A stretch of DNA of 43,062 nucleotides from Verrucomicrobiota bacterium (GCA_030601755.1 JAUWBF010000024.1:1-43062), one strand, 5' to 3'; shown: positions 27,420-37,808, counted from the stretch's first letter. The notes: generated by a model from the sequence alone, not told the origin. Numbers and translations: made by a program.

Positions 27420-27638
27420 TTAGCTTTCGGGAGAGGAGGTCTCCTCCCTTTGGATGCGTTTGCGGACTCCGAGCATGATCACGCCGAGGCCGACGACCGC
27501 GACGAGGCGGCCGGCGAACACGACGAGACGAGAGTGGCCGTCGATCCACTCCGGCCCGAGGCGGGCCAGCACCACGCCGCACAGGGCGATGGTCGTGCCG
27601 GCCAGCCACGGCAGGGGATTGACGGAGAGATTCTTCAT
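27420..27638 (-). CDS. Small membrane protein (72 aa) of the decarboxylase operon
   Basis: Protein of 72 residues with two hydrophobic segments (LPWLAGTTIALCGVVLARLG and VVFAGRLVAVVGLGVIMLG) and a charged tail (VRKRIQREETSSPES). Its ATG overlaps the stop codon of the upstream oadB-type gene (ATGA, 27635-27638), so it is translationally coupled to it. I do not recognise a family. Its place between the two pump modules suggests an accessory subunit or assembly factor, by context only. Confidence 0.75.
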   Translation of the reverse strand: MKNLSVNPLPWLAGTTIALCGVVLARLGPEWIDGHSRLVVFAGRLVAVVGLGVIMLGVRKRIQREETSSPES

Positions 27639-28897
27639 TGGTCGAGGAGCGGGATGAGCGTGACGAAGATGCCGGTGAAGATCGCCGAGGTGATCACGCC
27701 GCTGATGCTGGCGCCGAGGGCCTCGGGCAGGATGATCGAATCGGGTGCGACCTTGCTTACCTCCTTCTGGGCGACCTTGGCGGTGCTGGGCACGCAGCTG
27801 ATGCCGGCGATGCCGATGACGGGGTTGATCTTGCGGCCGCTCAGCAGGTAGGCGATGAAACCGGCGCAGATGCCGCCCACGCCGGAGAGGAAAAGCGCGA
27901 GGATGCCGAGGACGAGCAGGATGACGACCTTGGGATTTAGGATGGTCGAGGCCTCGCAGAGCACGCCGAGCAGCAGGCCGAGAAAGAGGGTGGCGCCGTA
28001 GAGCAGAGGGCCGTCGATGACCTGCATGAAGACCTTGATGCCGGACTCGCGCACGGCGACGCCGATGAAGAGCGAGAAGAACAGCGGCGCGGCCGAGGGG
28101 AACAGCAGGCAGAGCACCGCGCAACCGACGACGGCGAAGGCGAGCTTTTCGTCGGCGGTGACCTTGAGGGTCTTCTTGGGCGGCATCTTGATCGCGCGCA
28201 GCTTGGCCGGCACGAGGAAGCGGATCAGGTAGGGGAAGCCGCCGTAGGTGAGTCCCAAATACAGGTAGGCGACCACGGTGATCGGCACGAAGAGGTGCTT
28301 GGCCAGCGTGAGCGAGGTGAAGAGCACCATGGGGCCGTCGGCACCGCCGACCATGGCGATCGAGGCGGCCTCGCCGGGCGTGAGGCCGAGGGCGATGGCG
28401 ATGGGGAAGGTGGCGACGGTGCCGAACTCGGCGCCGAGCGCGATGAACATGCTGAGGAACGGGCGGGCGAGCAGGAAACCGACGTCGAGCAAGACGCCGA
28501 TGCCCATGAACACGAAGCAGGCGATCAGGCCGTTGCTGAAGGCGAACGTGTAGACCGGCTGGAGGAAATCCACCTGCATGAGGTAGATCAGGTTGTCGGT
28601 CTGCTGCACGAGCGGCGCCATGAAGAGCGTGCCGTGGACCTTGTCGCCGGAGTTGACCGCCGACTCGGTGACGGCGGCGGCGGTGGTCGGATCAAGGAAG
28701 AGCACGCCGGCGTTGACCGCGATCATGCCGAGGCCCATGGGGATCATCAGCAGGGGCTCGAGCACGCCCTTCTTGCCGAAGTAGACGAGAAACGCGCCCA
28801 GGACCATCAGGCCGATCCGGCCCGCGAGGATCAGCGGGTCGGAGTCGATGAGGGTCGTGATGCCCTGGAAGAGGTCGAGGATCTGGGAGGCGTGCAT
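27635..28897 (-). CDS. Second, divergent OadB-type carboxybiotin decarboxylase subunit
   Basis: Membrane protein of 420 residues in the Na+-translocating decarboxylase beta family. The Asp motif is kept (IAMVGGADGPMVLF). In region IV, NPVIGIAGISCVPSTAKV keeps the Asn, Gly and Ser equivalents of Klebsiella 373, 377 and 382 but has Lys for Arg389, and the later HAMGPNVAGVIG block reads EALGASISGVIT. It lacks the long hydrophilic loop of the other copy. The sequence GFPYLIRFLVPAKLRAI recalls carboxybiotin decarboxylases linked to other acyl substrates (MadB/GcdB types); this assignment is tentative. It is coupled to the 72-residue gene downstream and preceded by the 41-residue gene. Confidence 0.9.
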   Translation of the reverse strand: MHASQILDLFQGITTLIDSDPLILAGRIGLMVLGAFLVYFGKKGVLEPLLMIPMGLGMIAVNAGVLFLDPTTAAAVTESAVNSGDKVHGTLFMAPLVQQTDNLIYLMQVDFLQPVYTFAFSNGLIACFVFMGIGVLLDVGFLLARPFLSMFIALGAEFGTVATFPIAIALGLTPGEAASIAMVGGADGPMVLFTSLTLAKHLFVPITVVAYLYLGLTYGGFPYLIRFLVPAKLRAIKMPPKKTLKVTADEKLAFAVVGCAVLCLLFPSAAPLFFSLFIGVAVRESGIKVFMQVIDGPLLYGATLFLGLLLGVLCEASTILNPKVVILLVLGILALFLSGVGGICAGFIAYLLSGRKINPVIGIAGISCVPSTAKVAQKEVSKVAPDSIILPEALGASISGVITSAIFTGIFVTLIPLLDQ

Positions 28898-28924
28898 GGC
28901 GGGCGTGGGGATGGCGCGGCGGTC

Positions 28925-29050
28925 TCAGCGCGCCCCGCCGGAGAACCGGCGGAGCAGGCCGAAGAGTCCTTTGATCATCAGCGCGACCATCATCGAGATG
29001 CCGAAGGCCAGTGCGTAGACGCCGAGTGACAAAAGGAGCGCGGATTTCAC
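28925..29050 (-). CDS. Very small membrane protein (41 aa), possible epsilon-type subunit
   Basis: A 41-residue ORF starts at GTG 29050 and ends with TGA at 28925. The sequence has one hydrophobic helix (LLLSLGVYALAFGISMMVAL) and a basic tail (GLFGLLRRFSGGAR). It fits between the biotin carrier gene (12-base gap) and the second oadB-type gene (27-base gap) and has no competing ORF. Small single-helix subunits (epsilon of Veillonella methylmalonyl-CoA decarboxylase, about 55 residues) are known in these pumps, so an equivalent role is plausible. No sequence identity is claimed. Confidence 0.65.
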   Translation of the reverse strand: MKSALLLSLGVYALAFGISMMVALMIKGLFGLLRRFSGGAR

Positions 29051-29062
29051 GGTGATGCGGGA

Positions 29063-29464
29063 TCAGGCGATGGTGAGCAGAGGGGCGCCCTCCTCGATGC
29101 CGTCGCCGGGGTTGGCGTGGATGGCGGACACCTTGCCGGCCTTGGGCGCGTAGATGTAGGTGTTCATCTTCATGGCCTCGACGGTGGCGACCTGAGCGCC
29201 CTCGGCGACGGTGTCGCCGACCTTCACGTCGATGGAGACGACCTTGCCCGCGAGCGGGCTGGGCACATCGCCGGGACCGGCGGAGGCCGCGGCCGCGGGG
29301 GCCGGTGCGGCGGCCACGGGGGCGGTGACCGGCGCGACCGGGCGCGGGGCGATCGAGGCGGACGCCGGGGGGCGGGCCGCGGAGAGGGAAGCGGAGGAAT
29401 CCTCCATCACTTCGACGAGCACTTCGTAGGTTTTGCCTTCGACGGTAACACGTAGTTTTTTCAT
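29063..29464 (-). CDS. Biotin carboxyl carrier subunit (MmdC/OadA C-terminal type)
   Basis: Carrier of 133 residues. The N-terminus (MKKLRVTVEGKTYEVLVEV) is followed by an Ala/Pro-rich flexible linker (about 28-65) and a biotinyl domain with the attachment motif VEAMKMNTYIYAPKAG, biotin on Lys99. It shuttles CO2 from MmdA to the membrane decarboxylase subunits. Only one carrier gene is present although there are two beta-type subunits, so both would have to share it. birA lies in the same operon. Confidence 0.95.
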   Translation of the reverse strand: MKKLRVTVEGKTYEVLVEVMEDSSASLSAARPPASASIAPRPVAPVTAPVAAAPAPAAAASAGPGDVPSPLAGKVVSIDVKVGDTVAEGAQVATVEAMKMNTYIYAPKAGKVSAIHANPGDGIEEGAPLLTIA

Positions 29465-29489
29465 GGTGACAAATTGGGGTTCGGTTGAG

Positions 29490-29876
29490 TTAGCGGAGCT
29501 TGTGGGATGAATAGATCTGGCGGCGGCCCTCGACGGCCCACTGGAGCATGAGGCCCTCGACGGACGGAGGCTTGACCGGAACGGGGCGCACCGAGGCGAT
29601 GCGCGCGCCGGGGCCGAGGTCGCTGTTGACCGCGGCGCAGATGGCGGCGAGCAGCTCGGGCCGCAGCCCCGATGAGGCCGGGGTGGCGGCGCGGCCGGGG
29701 GCGATTTTTTCCAAGGCCGGCGGATGGGTCGCGGCGAGCCAGCGTCCGAAGGCGGCGACGGCGCACACGAAGACGGCGACGCCGGCGAGGATGACGAGCA
29801 ACGCCAGCCACTGGTTCCCGAACAGCGGGTGCCCGGGGGAGACGGCCAGCGGAGGAGTTGCCAGAAGCGGTGTCAT
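29490..29876 (-). CDS. OadG-like small subunit of the decarboxylase (paralogue A)
   Basis: Protein of 128 residues with one membrane helix (WLALLVILAGVAVFVCAVAA), a short linker and a soluble C-terminal piece (LRPELLAAICAAVNSDLGPG, ending QWAVEGRRQIYSSHKLR). It is the paralogue of 26960-27370 and has the gamma/delta subunit topology, joining the soluble carboxyltransferase to the membrane. It lies between mmdA and the biotin carrier gene, the usual position of mmdD. Confidence 0.82.
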   Translation of the reverse strand: MTPLLATPPLAVSPGHPLFGNQWLALLVILAGVAVFVCAVAAFGRWLAATHPPALEKIAPGRAATPASSGLRPELLAAICAAVNSDLGPGARIASVRPVPVKPPSVEGLMLQWAVEGRRQIYSSHKLR

Positions 29877-29909
29877 GATCGTTTGAATACGGAGTTGGCG
29901 GCCGTGCGG

Positions 29910-31463
29910 TCAGAGCGGGATGTTGCCGTGCTTCTTGGGCGGGCGGGTCTCGCGCTTGGAGAGCGTGTTGCGCAGGGCCATGGCGACGACCGAGCGGGTC
30001 TGGGCGGGCTCGATGACGTCGGTGATCATGGCCTTGCCGGCGGCGCGGTAGGGCGAGGCGAATTTTTCGCGGTAGTCCTTGGCGAAGGCGGCGTCGGCGG
30101 CCTTGGGATCCTCGGCGGCGGCGATCTCGCGCTTGTAGAGAATCTTGACCGCGCCCTCGGCGCCCATGACGGCGATCTCGGCGGTGGGCCAGGCGAAGAC
30201 GAGGTCGGCGCCCATATCGCGGCTGCACATGGCGAGGTAGGCGCCGCCGTAGGCCTTGCGCAGGACGACGGTGATCTTCGGCACGGTGGCGGCCGCGTAG
30301 GCGAAGAGCATCTTGGCGCCGTGGCGGATGATGCCGCCGCGCTCCTGGGCGAGGCCGGGCATGAAGCCGGGGACGTCCACGAGGGTGACGAGCGGGATGT
30401 TGAAGATGTTGCAGAAGCGGATGAAGCGGGAGCTCTTGTCGGAGGCGTCGATGTCGAGCGTGCCGGCCTTCACGGTGGGCTGGTTGGCGATGATGCCGAC
30501 GACCATGCCCTCGATGCGGGCGAAGCCGACGACGATGTTCTTCGCGAACTCCTGGTGGACCTCGAGGAAGTCGCCGCCGTCGACGAGGCGGGCGATGACC
30601 TGGAGCACGTCGAGCGGGGCCTTGGGGTTGTCGGGCACGAGCTCGTTCATGCCGGGATCGGAGCTGATGGTGAGCCCGCCGGTGAGCTGGTGGGGCGGGT
30701 CCATCACGTTGTTGGAGGGAAGGAACGAGTGGAGCTTGCGGGCGATCTCGAGCGCGTGGTGCTCGTCCTCGGCGATGAAGTGGACGTTGCCGCTGACCGA
30801 GGCGTGGGCCGCGGCGGTGGCGAACTGGTCAAGCGAGGCGGTCTGGCCGGTGGCGGCCTTGATGACCTCGGGTCCGCAGATGAACATGTTCGCGTTGTTG
30901 CGCGTCATGATCAGGAAGTCGGTGAGGGCGGGGGAGTAGGCCGCGCCGCCGGCGCACGGGCCGGCGATGATCGAGATCTGCGGGACCACGCCGGAAAGGA
31001 GAACGTTCTTGAAGAACACCTGGCCGTAGCCGGAGAGGGACTCGTCGCCCTCCTGAATGCGCGCGCCGCCCGAGTCGTTGATACCGACGACGGGCATGCC
31101 GGCCTGCTGGGCGTATTCCATCAGGTCGCAGATTTTCTTGGCGTGGATGCGACCGACGGCGCCGCCGCCGACGGTGAAGTCCTGGCTGTAGGCCGCGACC
31201 GGACGGCCGTCGACGTAACCCACGCCGGTCACCACGCCGTCGCCGGGCATCGACTTGCCGGCCATGCCGAAGTCGACGCACTGCTGCTGCGCGTGCATGC
31301 CGATCTCCATGAAGGTGCCGGGCTCGAAGAAGGCCAGCAGGCGCTCGCGGGCGCTCATGAGACCCTTCTGATGACGGGCCTCAATCTTGTCTTGGCCGCC
31401 GCCGAGCAGGGCGGTCTCGCGATAAGCGGCCAGTTGGTCGAGCAATTCTTTGGCGATGGGCAT
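29910..31463 (-). CDS. mmdA: Methylmalonyl-CoA decarboxylase alpha subunit (carboxyltransferase)
   Basis: Carboxyltransferase of 517 residues that moves the carboxyl group of (S)-methylmalonyl-CoA to biotin. Both crotonase-like halves are present: GINDSGGARIQEGDESLSGY and IIAGPCAGGAAYSPALTDFL (N-terminal, acyl-CoA side), then VDVPGFMPGLAQERGGIIRH and KAYGGAYLAMCSRDMGADL (C-terminal, biotin side). The KKHGNIPL ending is typical of MmdA/PccB. PccB of propionyl-CoA carboxylase is nearly indistinguishable; no biotin carboxylase (PccA) is present, while pump subunits are, which favours decarboxylation. First structural gene after the epimerase. Confidence 0.94.
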   Translation of the reverse strand: MPIAKELLDQLAAYRETALLGGGQDKIEARHQKGLMSARERLLAFFEPGTFMEIGMHAQQQCVDFGMAGKSMPGDGVVTGVGYVDGRPVAAYSQDFTVGGGAVGRIHAKKICDLMEYAQQAGMPVVGINDSGGARIQEGDESLSGYGQVFFKNVLLSGVVPQISIIAGPCAGGAAYSPALTDFLIMTRNNANMFICGPEVIKAATGQTASLDQFATAAAHASVSGNVHFIAEDEHHALEIARKLHSFLPSNNVMDPPHQLTGGLTISSDPGMNELVPDNPKAPLDVLQVIARLVDGGDFLEVHQEFAKNIVVGFARIEGMVVGIIANQPTVKAGTLDIDASDKSSRFIRFCNIFNIPLVTLVDVPGFMPGLAQERGGIIRHGAKMLFAYAAATVPKITVVLRKAYGGAYLAMCSRDMGADLVFAWPTAEIAVMGAEGAVKILYKREIAAAEDPKAADAAFAKDYREKFASPYRAAGKAMITDVIEPAQTRSVVAMALRNTLSKRETRPPKKHGNIPL

Positions 31464-31503
31464 GGCGGTAAGGGGGCGGGCGGTTGCGCGGGCTGGGCGG
31501 GAA

Positions 31504-31911
31504 TCAGTCGGCCTTGGGCATGCAGAACTCGGTCAGCACGCCGTGGGTGGACTTGGGGTGGAGGAAGGCGACGAGCTTGCCGGCGGCGCCCTCGAAGGGG
31601 ACCTCGTGGATGAGCTTCACGCCGGCGTTGGCTGCGCCCTTGAGCTGGGCGGCGATGTCGTCGGTGGCGAAGGCCACGTGGTGAATGCCCTCGCCATTTT
31701 TCTCGAGGAACTTGGCGATGGGGCTTTCCGGGGAGGTGGGTTCGAGCAGCTCGATGTGCGTCTCGCCGGCGGAGAAAAAGGCGGTGCGCACCTTTTGCGA
31801 GGGGACTTCCTCGCGGTGCTCGCAGTGCAGGCCGAGCGCGTTTTCGTAGTAGGCGACCGTTTCGTCCAGGGAGCGGACGGCGATGCCGAGGTGGTCGATG
31901 CGGGTGATCAT
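31504..31911 (-). CDS. mce: Methylmalonyl-CoA epimerase
   Basis: Vicinal-oxygen-chelate enzyme of 135 residues that interconverts (R)- and (S)-methylmalonyl-CoA, linking the mutase to the decarboxylase. The start at ATG 31911 gives MITRIDHLGIAVRSLDETVA. Metal ligands are His in IDHLGIAV, His in GIHHVAFATDD and Glu near the end (VLTEFCMPKAD). Length is standard. It is the first gene of the leftward operon, divergent from mutA across 184 bases. Confidence 0.95.
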   Translation of the reverse strand: MITRIDHLGIAVRSLDETVAYYENALGLHCEHREEVPSQKVRTAFFSAGETHIELLEPTSPESPIAKFLEKNGEGIHHVAFATDDIAAQLKGAANAGVKLIHEVPFEGAAGKLVAFLHPKSTHGVLTEFCMPKAD

Positions 31912-31987
31912 GGCGTTGGTAAAATCGACTGGTTGCGGTTGTCGCTGATCAGTGTGCCCGAAAGCGTTCCGCGCAGCTTCGCATCCC

Positions 31988-32015
31988 TTGGTCAAAGGCA
32001 GTCATCCTTTGCCAA
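31988..32015. promoter_or_regulatory. Inverted repeat in the divergent mce/mutA promoter region
   Basis: TTGGTCAAAGG pairs with CCTTTGCCAA (one unpaired T) around the 7-base centre CAGTCAT. It lies between the divergently transcribed mce operon and mutAB, where a shared regulator could act. TTTGCCAAA also recalls the TTTGCAAA half-sites of PccR/RamB-type regulators of propionate genes, but only one half-site is seen. Confidence 0.4.
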
Positions 32016-32048
32016 AATCTGCGGAGAGCGTTCACCGGCGTTCGGATA

Positions 32049-32071
32049 TAGTTGTCATGTAAACTCAACTA
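32049..32071. promoter_or_regulatory. Second inverted repeat upstream of mutA
   Basis: TAGTTG and CAACTA form a perfect 6-base dyad separated by 11 bases, ending 25 bases before the mutA start. The region is locally AT-rich, so the dyad may overlap the mutA promoter. No binding protein can be named. Confidence 0.35.
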
Positions 32072-32095
32072 CAACTGTCCCCGAACCCGTTCGCC

Positions 32096-34006
32096 ATGGT
32101 CATGTCCACCGCCACCGAATCACCGGCCGACGCCGCTCTCAGCGAGAGCCTGGCCCGCTGGAGAAAAACCGTAGAGGCGGAACTCAAGGGAGTTCCCTTC
32201 GAAAAGAAACTGGTGACGCGCACCCCCGAGGGCATCGCGCTGCAGCCGCTCTACACCCGCGCCGACCTCTCCGGTCTCGGCACCGCGCCGGCGACCGTCC
32301 CGGGCCAGGCACCGTTTCTGCGCGGTGTTCGCGCCGACGGCTATAAGCACAAGTCATGGGAGGTCGCGCAGGAAATCACCGCCGCCACTCCGGCCGAGTT
32401 CAACCGCCGCCTGCTCGCCGACCTCATGCTCGGGCAGGACAGCGTGGTGCTCCCCTCCGTCGCCTCCTGCTGGCGCAAGGAAGATCTCGCCGCCGCGCTC
32501 AACGAGGTCGCGCTCGACGCCATCCCGCTGCATGTCGCCGCGGGCGTTCGCGCCGGCTACGTCGCCGAGCCGCTGCTCGAGCTCGTCAAATCCCGCGGCC
32601 TCGACCCCGCCAAGCTCACCGGCAGCGTCACCGTCGACCTGTTCGCCGGCTGGCTCCGCTGCGGCAGCCTGATTGCTCCGCTCGACGAACTCTTCGACGA
32701 TCTCGCCTCCTGGGTGAAGAAGGCCGACGCGACCGCTCCCGCGCTGCGCACCATCGGCGTCGACGCCACGCCCTGGGCCGACGCCGGCGCCTCCGCCGAC
32801 CAGGAACTGGCCTTCGCGCTCGCCACCGGCGCTGCCCTGCTCAAGGCCCTCGCCGCCCGTGGCGTCGAGCCGGCCAAGGCCGCCGCGAAGATCCGCTTCT
32901 CCTTCGCCATCGGGCCGCAGTTCTTCACCGAGATCGCCAAGTTCCGCGCTTTCCGCCTGCTCTGGTCGCGCGTGCTGGCCGGCTTCGGCGTTCCACTTGT
33001 TCCCGCCAACATGCCCGCGGTCAACGCCCGCACCGGCCGCTGGAACAAGACCCTCCACGACGCCCACGTGAACATGCTGCGCGTCACCACCGAGGCCCTC
33101 TCCGCCGTGCTCGGCGGCGTCGACAGCCTGCACGTCGCGCCCTTCAACGAACTCTCCGGCGCCACCGACGACTTCTCGCGCCGCATCGCGCGCAACGTCC
33201 ACACGCTCCTCGCCGAGGAGTTCGGCTTCACCGAGACCGCCGACCCCGCGGGCGGCTCCTGGTATGTCGAGAAACTCACCGACGAGCTCGCCCGCCAGTC
33301 CTGGAAACGCTTCCAGGAGGTCGAGGCCAACGGCGGCCTGCCCGCCGCCCTCCGCGCCGGCCTGCCCCAGCGCCTCGTCAACAAGGTCGCCGCCGACAAG
33401 GCCGCCGCCCTCGACAGTCGCCGCGCCGGCCTCATCGGCACCAACCTCTTCCCCAACCTCAACGAGACCCCGCTCGCCGCTCCCGCCTCCGACAATCACG
33501 GTCGCTGCTTCACCGGCTGCGACGCCATCGCCGCCCTCGTGCCGGTGCGCGCCGCCCAGCCTTTCGAGCAACTCCGCGCCGCCGCCAAGTCCTTCGAAAA
33601 GCAGAACGGCAAGGCCCCGACCGTCTTCCTCGCCAAGATGGGCCCCGTCAAACAGCACAAGCCCCGCGCCGACTTCAGCGCCGGCTTCTTCTCGGTCGGC
33701 GGATTCAAGGCCGCCGGCAAGGAGACCTTCACCGACGCCGTCGCCGCCGCCAAGGCCGCCGCCGCCTCCGGCGCGCAGGTCGCGGTGCTCTGCTCGACCG
33801 ACGACACCTACCCGGAGATCGCGCCGGTATTCGCCAAGGAACTACGCGCCGTCGCCCCGGCGGTGACCATCATCCTCGCCGGCATGCCCGCCGACGAGAC
33901 GCTCGCCGCGACCTACAAGGCCGCCGGCTTCGACGACTTCATCCACGTGAAGTCAAACGTCCGCGCCACCCTCGCCAACCTGCTCAAGAAAATCGGAGCC
34001 CTCTGA
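32096..34006 (+). CDS. mutA: Methylmalonyl-CoA mutase small (beta) subunit
   Basis: Non-catalytic partner of the B12-dependent mutase, 636 residues. ATG codons at 32096 and 32102 are both possible starts. The TIM-barrel part resembles the large subunit ([54 protein letters not shown]). The C-terminal domain has the B12-domain fold but not the DxHxxG cobalt-ligand motif: the equivalent stretch reads [19 protein letters not shown]. That loss is normal for this subunit. It is one base upstream of mutB and forms an operon with it. Confidence 0.95.
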   Translation: MVMSTATESPADAALSESLARWRKTVEAELKGVPFEKKLVTRTPEGIALQPLYTRADLSGLGTAPATVPGQAPFLRGVRADGYKHKSWEVAQEITAATPAEFNRRLLADLMLGQDSVVLPSVASCWRKEDLAAALNEVALDAIPLHVAAGVRAGYVAEPLLELVKSRGLDPAKLTGSVTVDLFAGWLRCGSLIAPLDELFDDLASWVKKADATAPALRTIGVDATPWADAGASADQELAFALATGAALLKALAARGVEPAKAAAKIRFSFAIGPQFFTEIAKFRAFRLLWSRVLAGFGVPLVPANMPAVNARTGRWNKTLHDAHVNMLRVTTEALSAVLGGVDSLHVAPFNELSGATDDFSRRIARNVHTLLAEEFGFTETADPAGGSWYVEKLTDELARQSWKRFQEVEANGGLPAALRAGLPQRLVNKVAADKAAALDSRRAGLIGTNLFPNLNETPLAAPASDNHGRCFTGCDAIAALVPVRAAQPFEQLRAAAKSFEKQNGKAPTVFLAKMGPVKQHKPRADFSAGFFSVGGFKAAGKETFTDAVAAAKAAAASGAQVAVLCSTDDTYPEIAPVFAKELRAVAPAVTIILAGMPADETLAATYKAAGFDDFIHVKSNVRATLANLLKKIGAL

Positions 34007-34007
34007 G

Positions 34008-36167
<2,160 letters not shown>

Positions 36168-36196
36168 CATCGCCAAGCCAATCACCACCACACTTT

Positions 36197-36273
36197 GCAG
36201 GGCGCGATCGCCGCGCGGCGGGCTTTAGTTGCTTTCCCCTCCGTCGTTCCCAACCGCGCCCTGCATCTTTTTT
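36197..36273 (+). terminator. Long-stem terminator after mutB
   Basis: GCAGGGCGCG (36197-36206) and CGCGCCCTGC (36255-36264) are perfect inverted repeats separated by 48 bases and followed by the T-run ATCTTTTTT. The outer stem plus T-run resembles an intrinsic terminator with an unusually large loop. Position 30 bases after mutB fits the end of the mutAB transcript. Confidence 0.55.
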
Positions 36274-36287
36274 GAACCGGAGTTATA

Positions 36288-36478
36288 GCCACAGAGAGCA
36301 CCGAGCTCGGACACAGAGAACACAGAGCCAATCCACCCGATCCAGTTAGCAATTTTTGGCCACAAAAAGCACAGAAGACGCAAAAGTTCAGAAACCCATT
36401 TTGCGCTTTTTGTGCCTTCTGTGGCCCAACTCCGTAACTCCGTGAACTCTGTGTCCGAGCTCAGTGTTCTCTGTGGCC
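36288..36478. repeat. Nested fold-back repeat (copy 1, upstream of meaB)
   Basis: Outer arms 36288-36318 and 36447-36478 and inner arms 36358-36385 and 36399-36426 form two nested inverted repeats. The outer arms consist of CACAGAG-like short words around CGAGCTCGGACACAGAG; the inner arms read GGCCACAAAAAGCACAGAAG and onward. It fills most of the 331-base gap 36168-36498 together with the mutB terminator. No transposase is encoded, so it is a non-coding element such as a MITE-like or fold-back repeat. It ends 20 bases before the meaB start and must affect meaB's leader. Confidence 0.75.
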
Positions 36479-36498
36479 CAAAATCCGACACCTTGACC

Positions 36499-37602
36499 AT
36501 GAACCCGCCGCCTCCCTCCGACCGACCCGAGTGGGTGCCGCCCGACGCCGGCCCCGGGTTCACCACGCGCATCATGCCCGCGACCTCGGCGCCCGGAGCC
36601 ACGCCGGGCAACGTGCCGCGCCGTCGTTCGCCGCCGGATGTCGACACGCTCGCGGCCGGCGTGCTCGCCCGTGATCCCGCGTTGCTCGGCCGCGCCATCA
36701 CGCTCGTCGAGAGCAACGCGCCGGCGCATCAGGCGTTGGCCCAGCAACTCCTTTCAAAGCTCCTGCCGCACACCGGCAAGGCGCGCCGCATTGGCATCAC
36801 CGGCATCCCCGGCGCCGGCAAGAGCACGTTCATTGAGGCGTTTGGCGACCACCTGTGCGAACAGGGACACCGCGTCGCCGTGCTCGCGGTCGATCCGTCC
36901 AGCTCGGTCCACGGCGGCAGCATCCTCGCCGACAAGGTCCGCATGGAAAAACTTGGCCGCCGCACGGAGGCCTTCATTCGCCCGTCGCCCTCGGCTGGCT
37001 CGCTGGGTGGCGTCACCCGCAAGAGCCGCGAGGTCATCCTCGTGTGTGAAGCCGCCGGATACGACACCATCATCGTCGAGACGGTCGGCGTCGGCCAAAA
37101 CGAAGTCGCGGTGCGCTCGATGGTCGACCTCTTCATGGTCGTGATGATCGCCGGCGCCGGCGACGAGATGCAGGGCATCAAAAAAGGCGTGGTCGAGCTC
37201 GGCGACCTGTTCGTCGTCAACAAGGCCGACGGCGACAACCTCCCCCGCTGCACCGCCGCCCAGTCCGAACTCAAGCGTGTGCTGCACTACATCCAGCCCG
37301 CCACACCCGGCTGGGAGACGCCGGTGTTGACCGCCTCCGCCCGCGAAGGCACGGGTGTGCCCGACGTCGCCGCGACGGTCGACGCCTTCATGCGGAACGT
37401 CGCCGGCTCCGGCATCCTCGCCAAACGCCGCCGCAAGCAGACGGTCGAGTGGATGCACGCGCTCATCGCCGAGGGCTTGCGCACACGTTTCTACGAATCC
37501 CCCGAAGTGCAGGCCAAGCTCGAGGCCACCGAGCGCGCCGTCGCCGACGGACGCCTGCCGGTCGTCGCCGCCGCGCAGGCGCTGCTCGACGCGACAGGAT
37601 AA
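36499..37602 (+). CDS. meaB: MeaB/ArgK-family GTPase chaperone of methylmalonyl-CoA mutase
   Basis: G3E-type GTPase of 367 residues that gates cofactor loading and protects the B12 mutase. The start at ATG 36499 (MNPPPPSDRPEWVPPDAGPG) is chosen because the upstream in-frame sequence is fold-back repeat. Walker A is GITGIPGAGKSTFIE; VLAVDPSSSVHGGSILADKV follows; switch region DTIIVETVGVGQNEVAVRSM; base-recognition motif VVNKADGDN. The N-terminal roughly 45 residues are Pro-rich and look disordered. It belongs with mutAB functionally, although the repeat and terminator between them suggest separate transcription. Confidence 0.95.
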   Translation: MNPPPPSDRPEWVPPDAGPGFTTRIMPATSAPGATPGNVPRRRSPPDVDTLAAGVLARDPALLGRAITLVESNAPAHQALAQQLLSKLLPHTGKARRIGITGIPGAGKSTFIEAFGDHLCEQGHRVAVLAVDPSSSVHGGSILADKVRMEKLGRRTEAFIRPSPSAGSLGGVTRKSREVILVCEAAGYDTIIVETVGVGQNEVAVRSMVDLFMVVMIAGAGDEMQGIKKGVVELGDLFVVNKADGDNLPRCTAAQSELKRVLHYIQPATPGWETPVLTASAREGTGVPDVAATVDAFMRNVAGSGILAKRRRKQTVEWMHALIAEGLRTRFYESPEVQAKLEATERAVADGRLPVVAAAQALLDATG

Positions 37603-37617
37603 CGCAGCGGATCGGAG

Positions 37618-37808
37618 TTTTAACGCAAAGACGCAAAGGCGCGGAGTTCGCAAAGGTTCCGAGTCGGGGAAAGCGGAGCTTGGCCATAGAATGCACAAAA
37701 GACGCAAAAACCTGAGCATACCCTTATGCGCTTTCTGTGCCTTTTGCGGCCGATGTCTCTGTTCTGGAAATCTCAGGAACCTTAGCGACTTAGCGCCTTT
37801 GCGTTAAA
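37618..37808. repeat. Nested fold-back repeat (copy 2, downstream of meaB)
   Basis: Outer arms start TTTAACGCAAAG (37618) and end CTTTGCGTTAAA (37808), with further imperfect pairing through CGCAAAGGTTCC (37649-37660) and GGAACCTTAGCG. The inner arms (about 37682-37710 and 37725-37750) are homologous to the inner arms of copy 1: GGCCATAGAATGCACAAAAG on the left and CTGTGCCTTTTGCGGCC on the right. Total length (191) equals that of copy 1. It fills the gap between meaB and the MazG-like gene. Confidence 0.75.

Noticed and set aside
25757-29029. Forward His/Asp/Glu-rich frames across the oadB region
   Set aside because: They are antisense to recognised membrane subunits and have no family resemblance.
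29910-31463. Propionyl-CoA carboxylase beta subunit (pccB)
   Set aside because: Sequence alone cannot exclude it, but the absence of a biotin carboxylase and presence of Na+ pump subunits favour the decarboxylase role.
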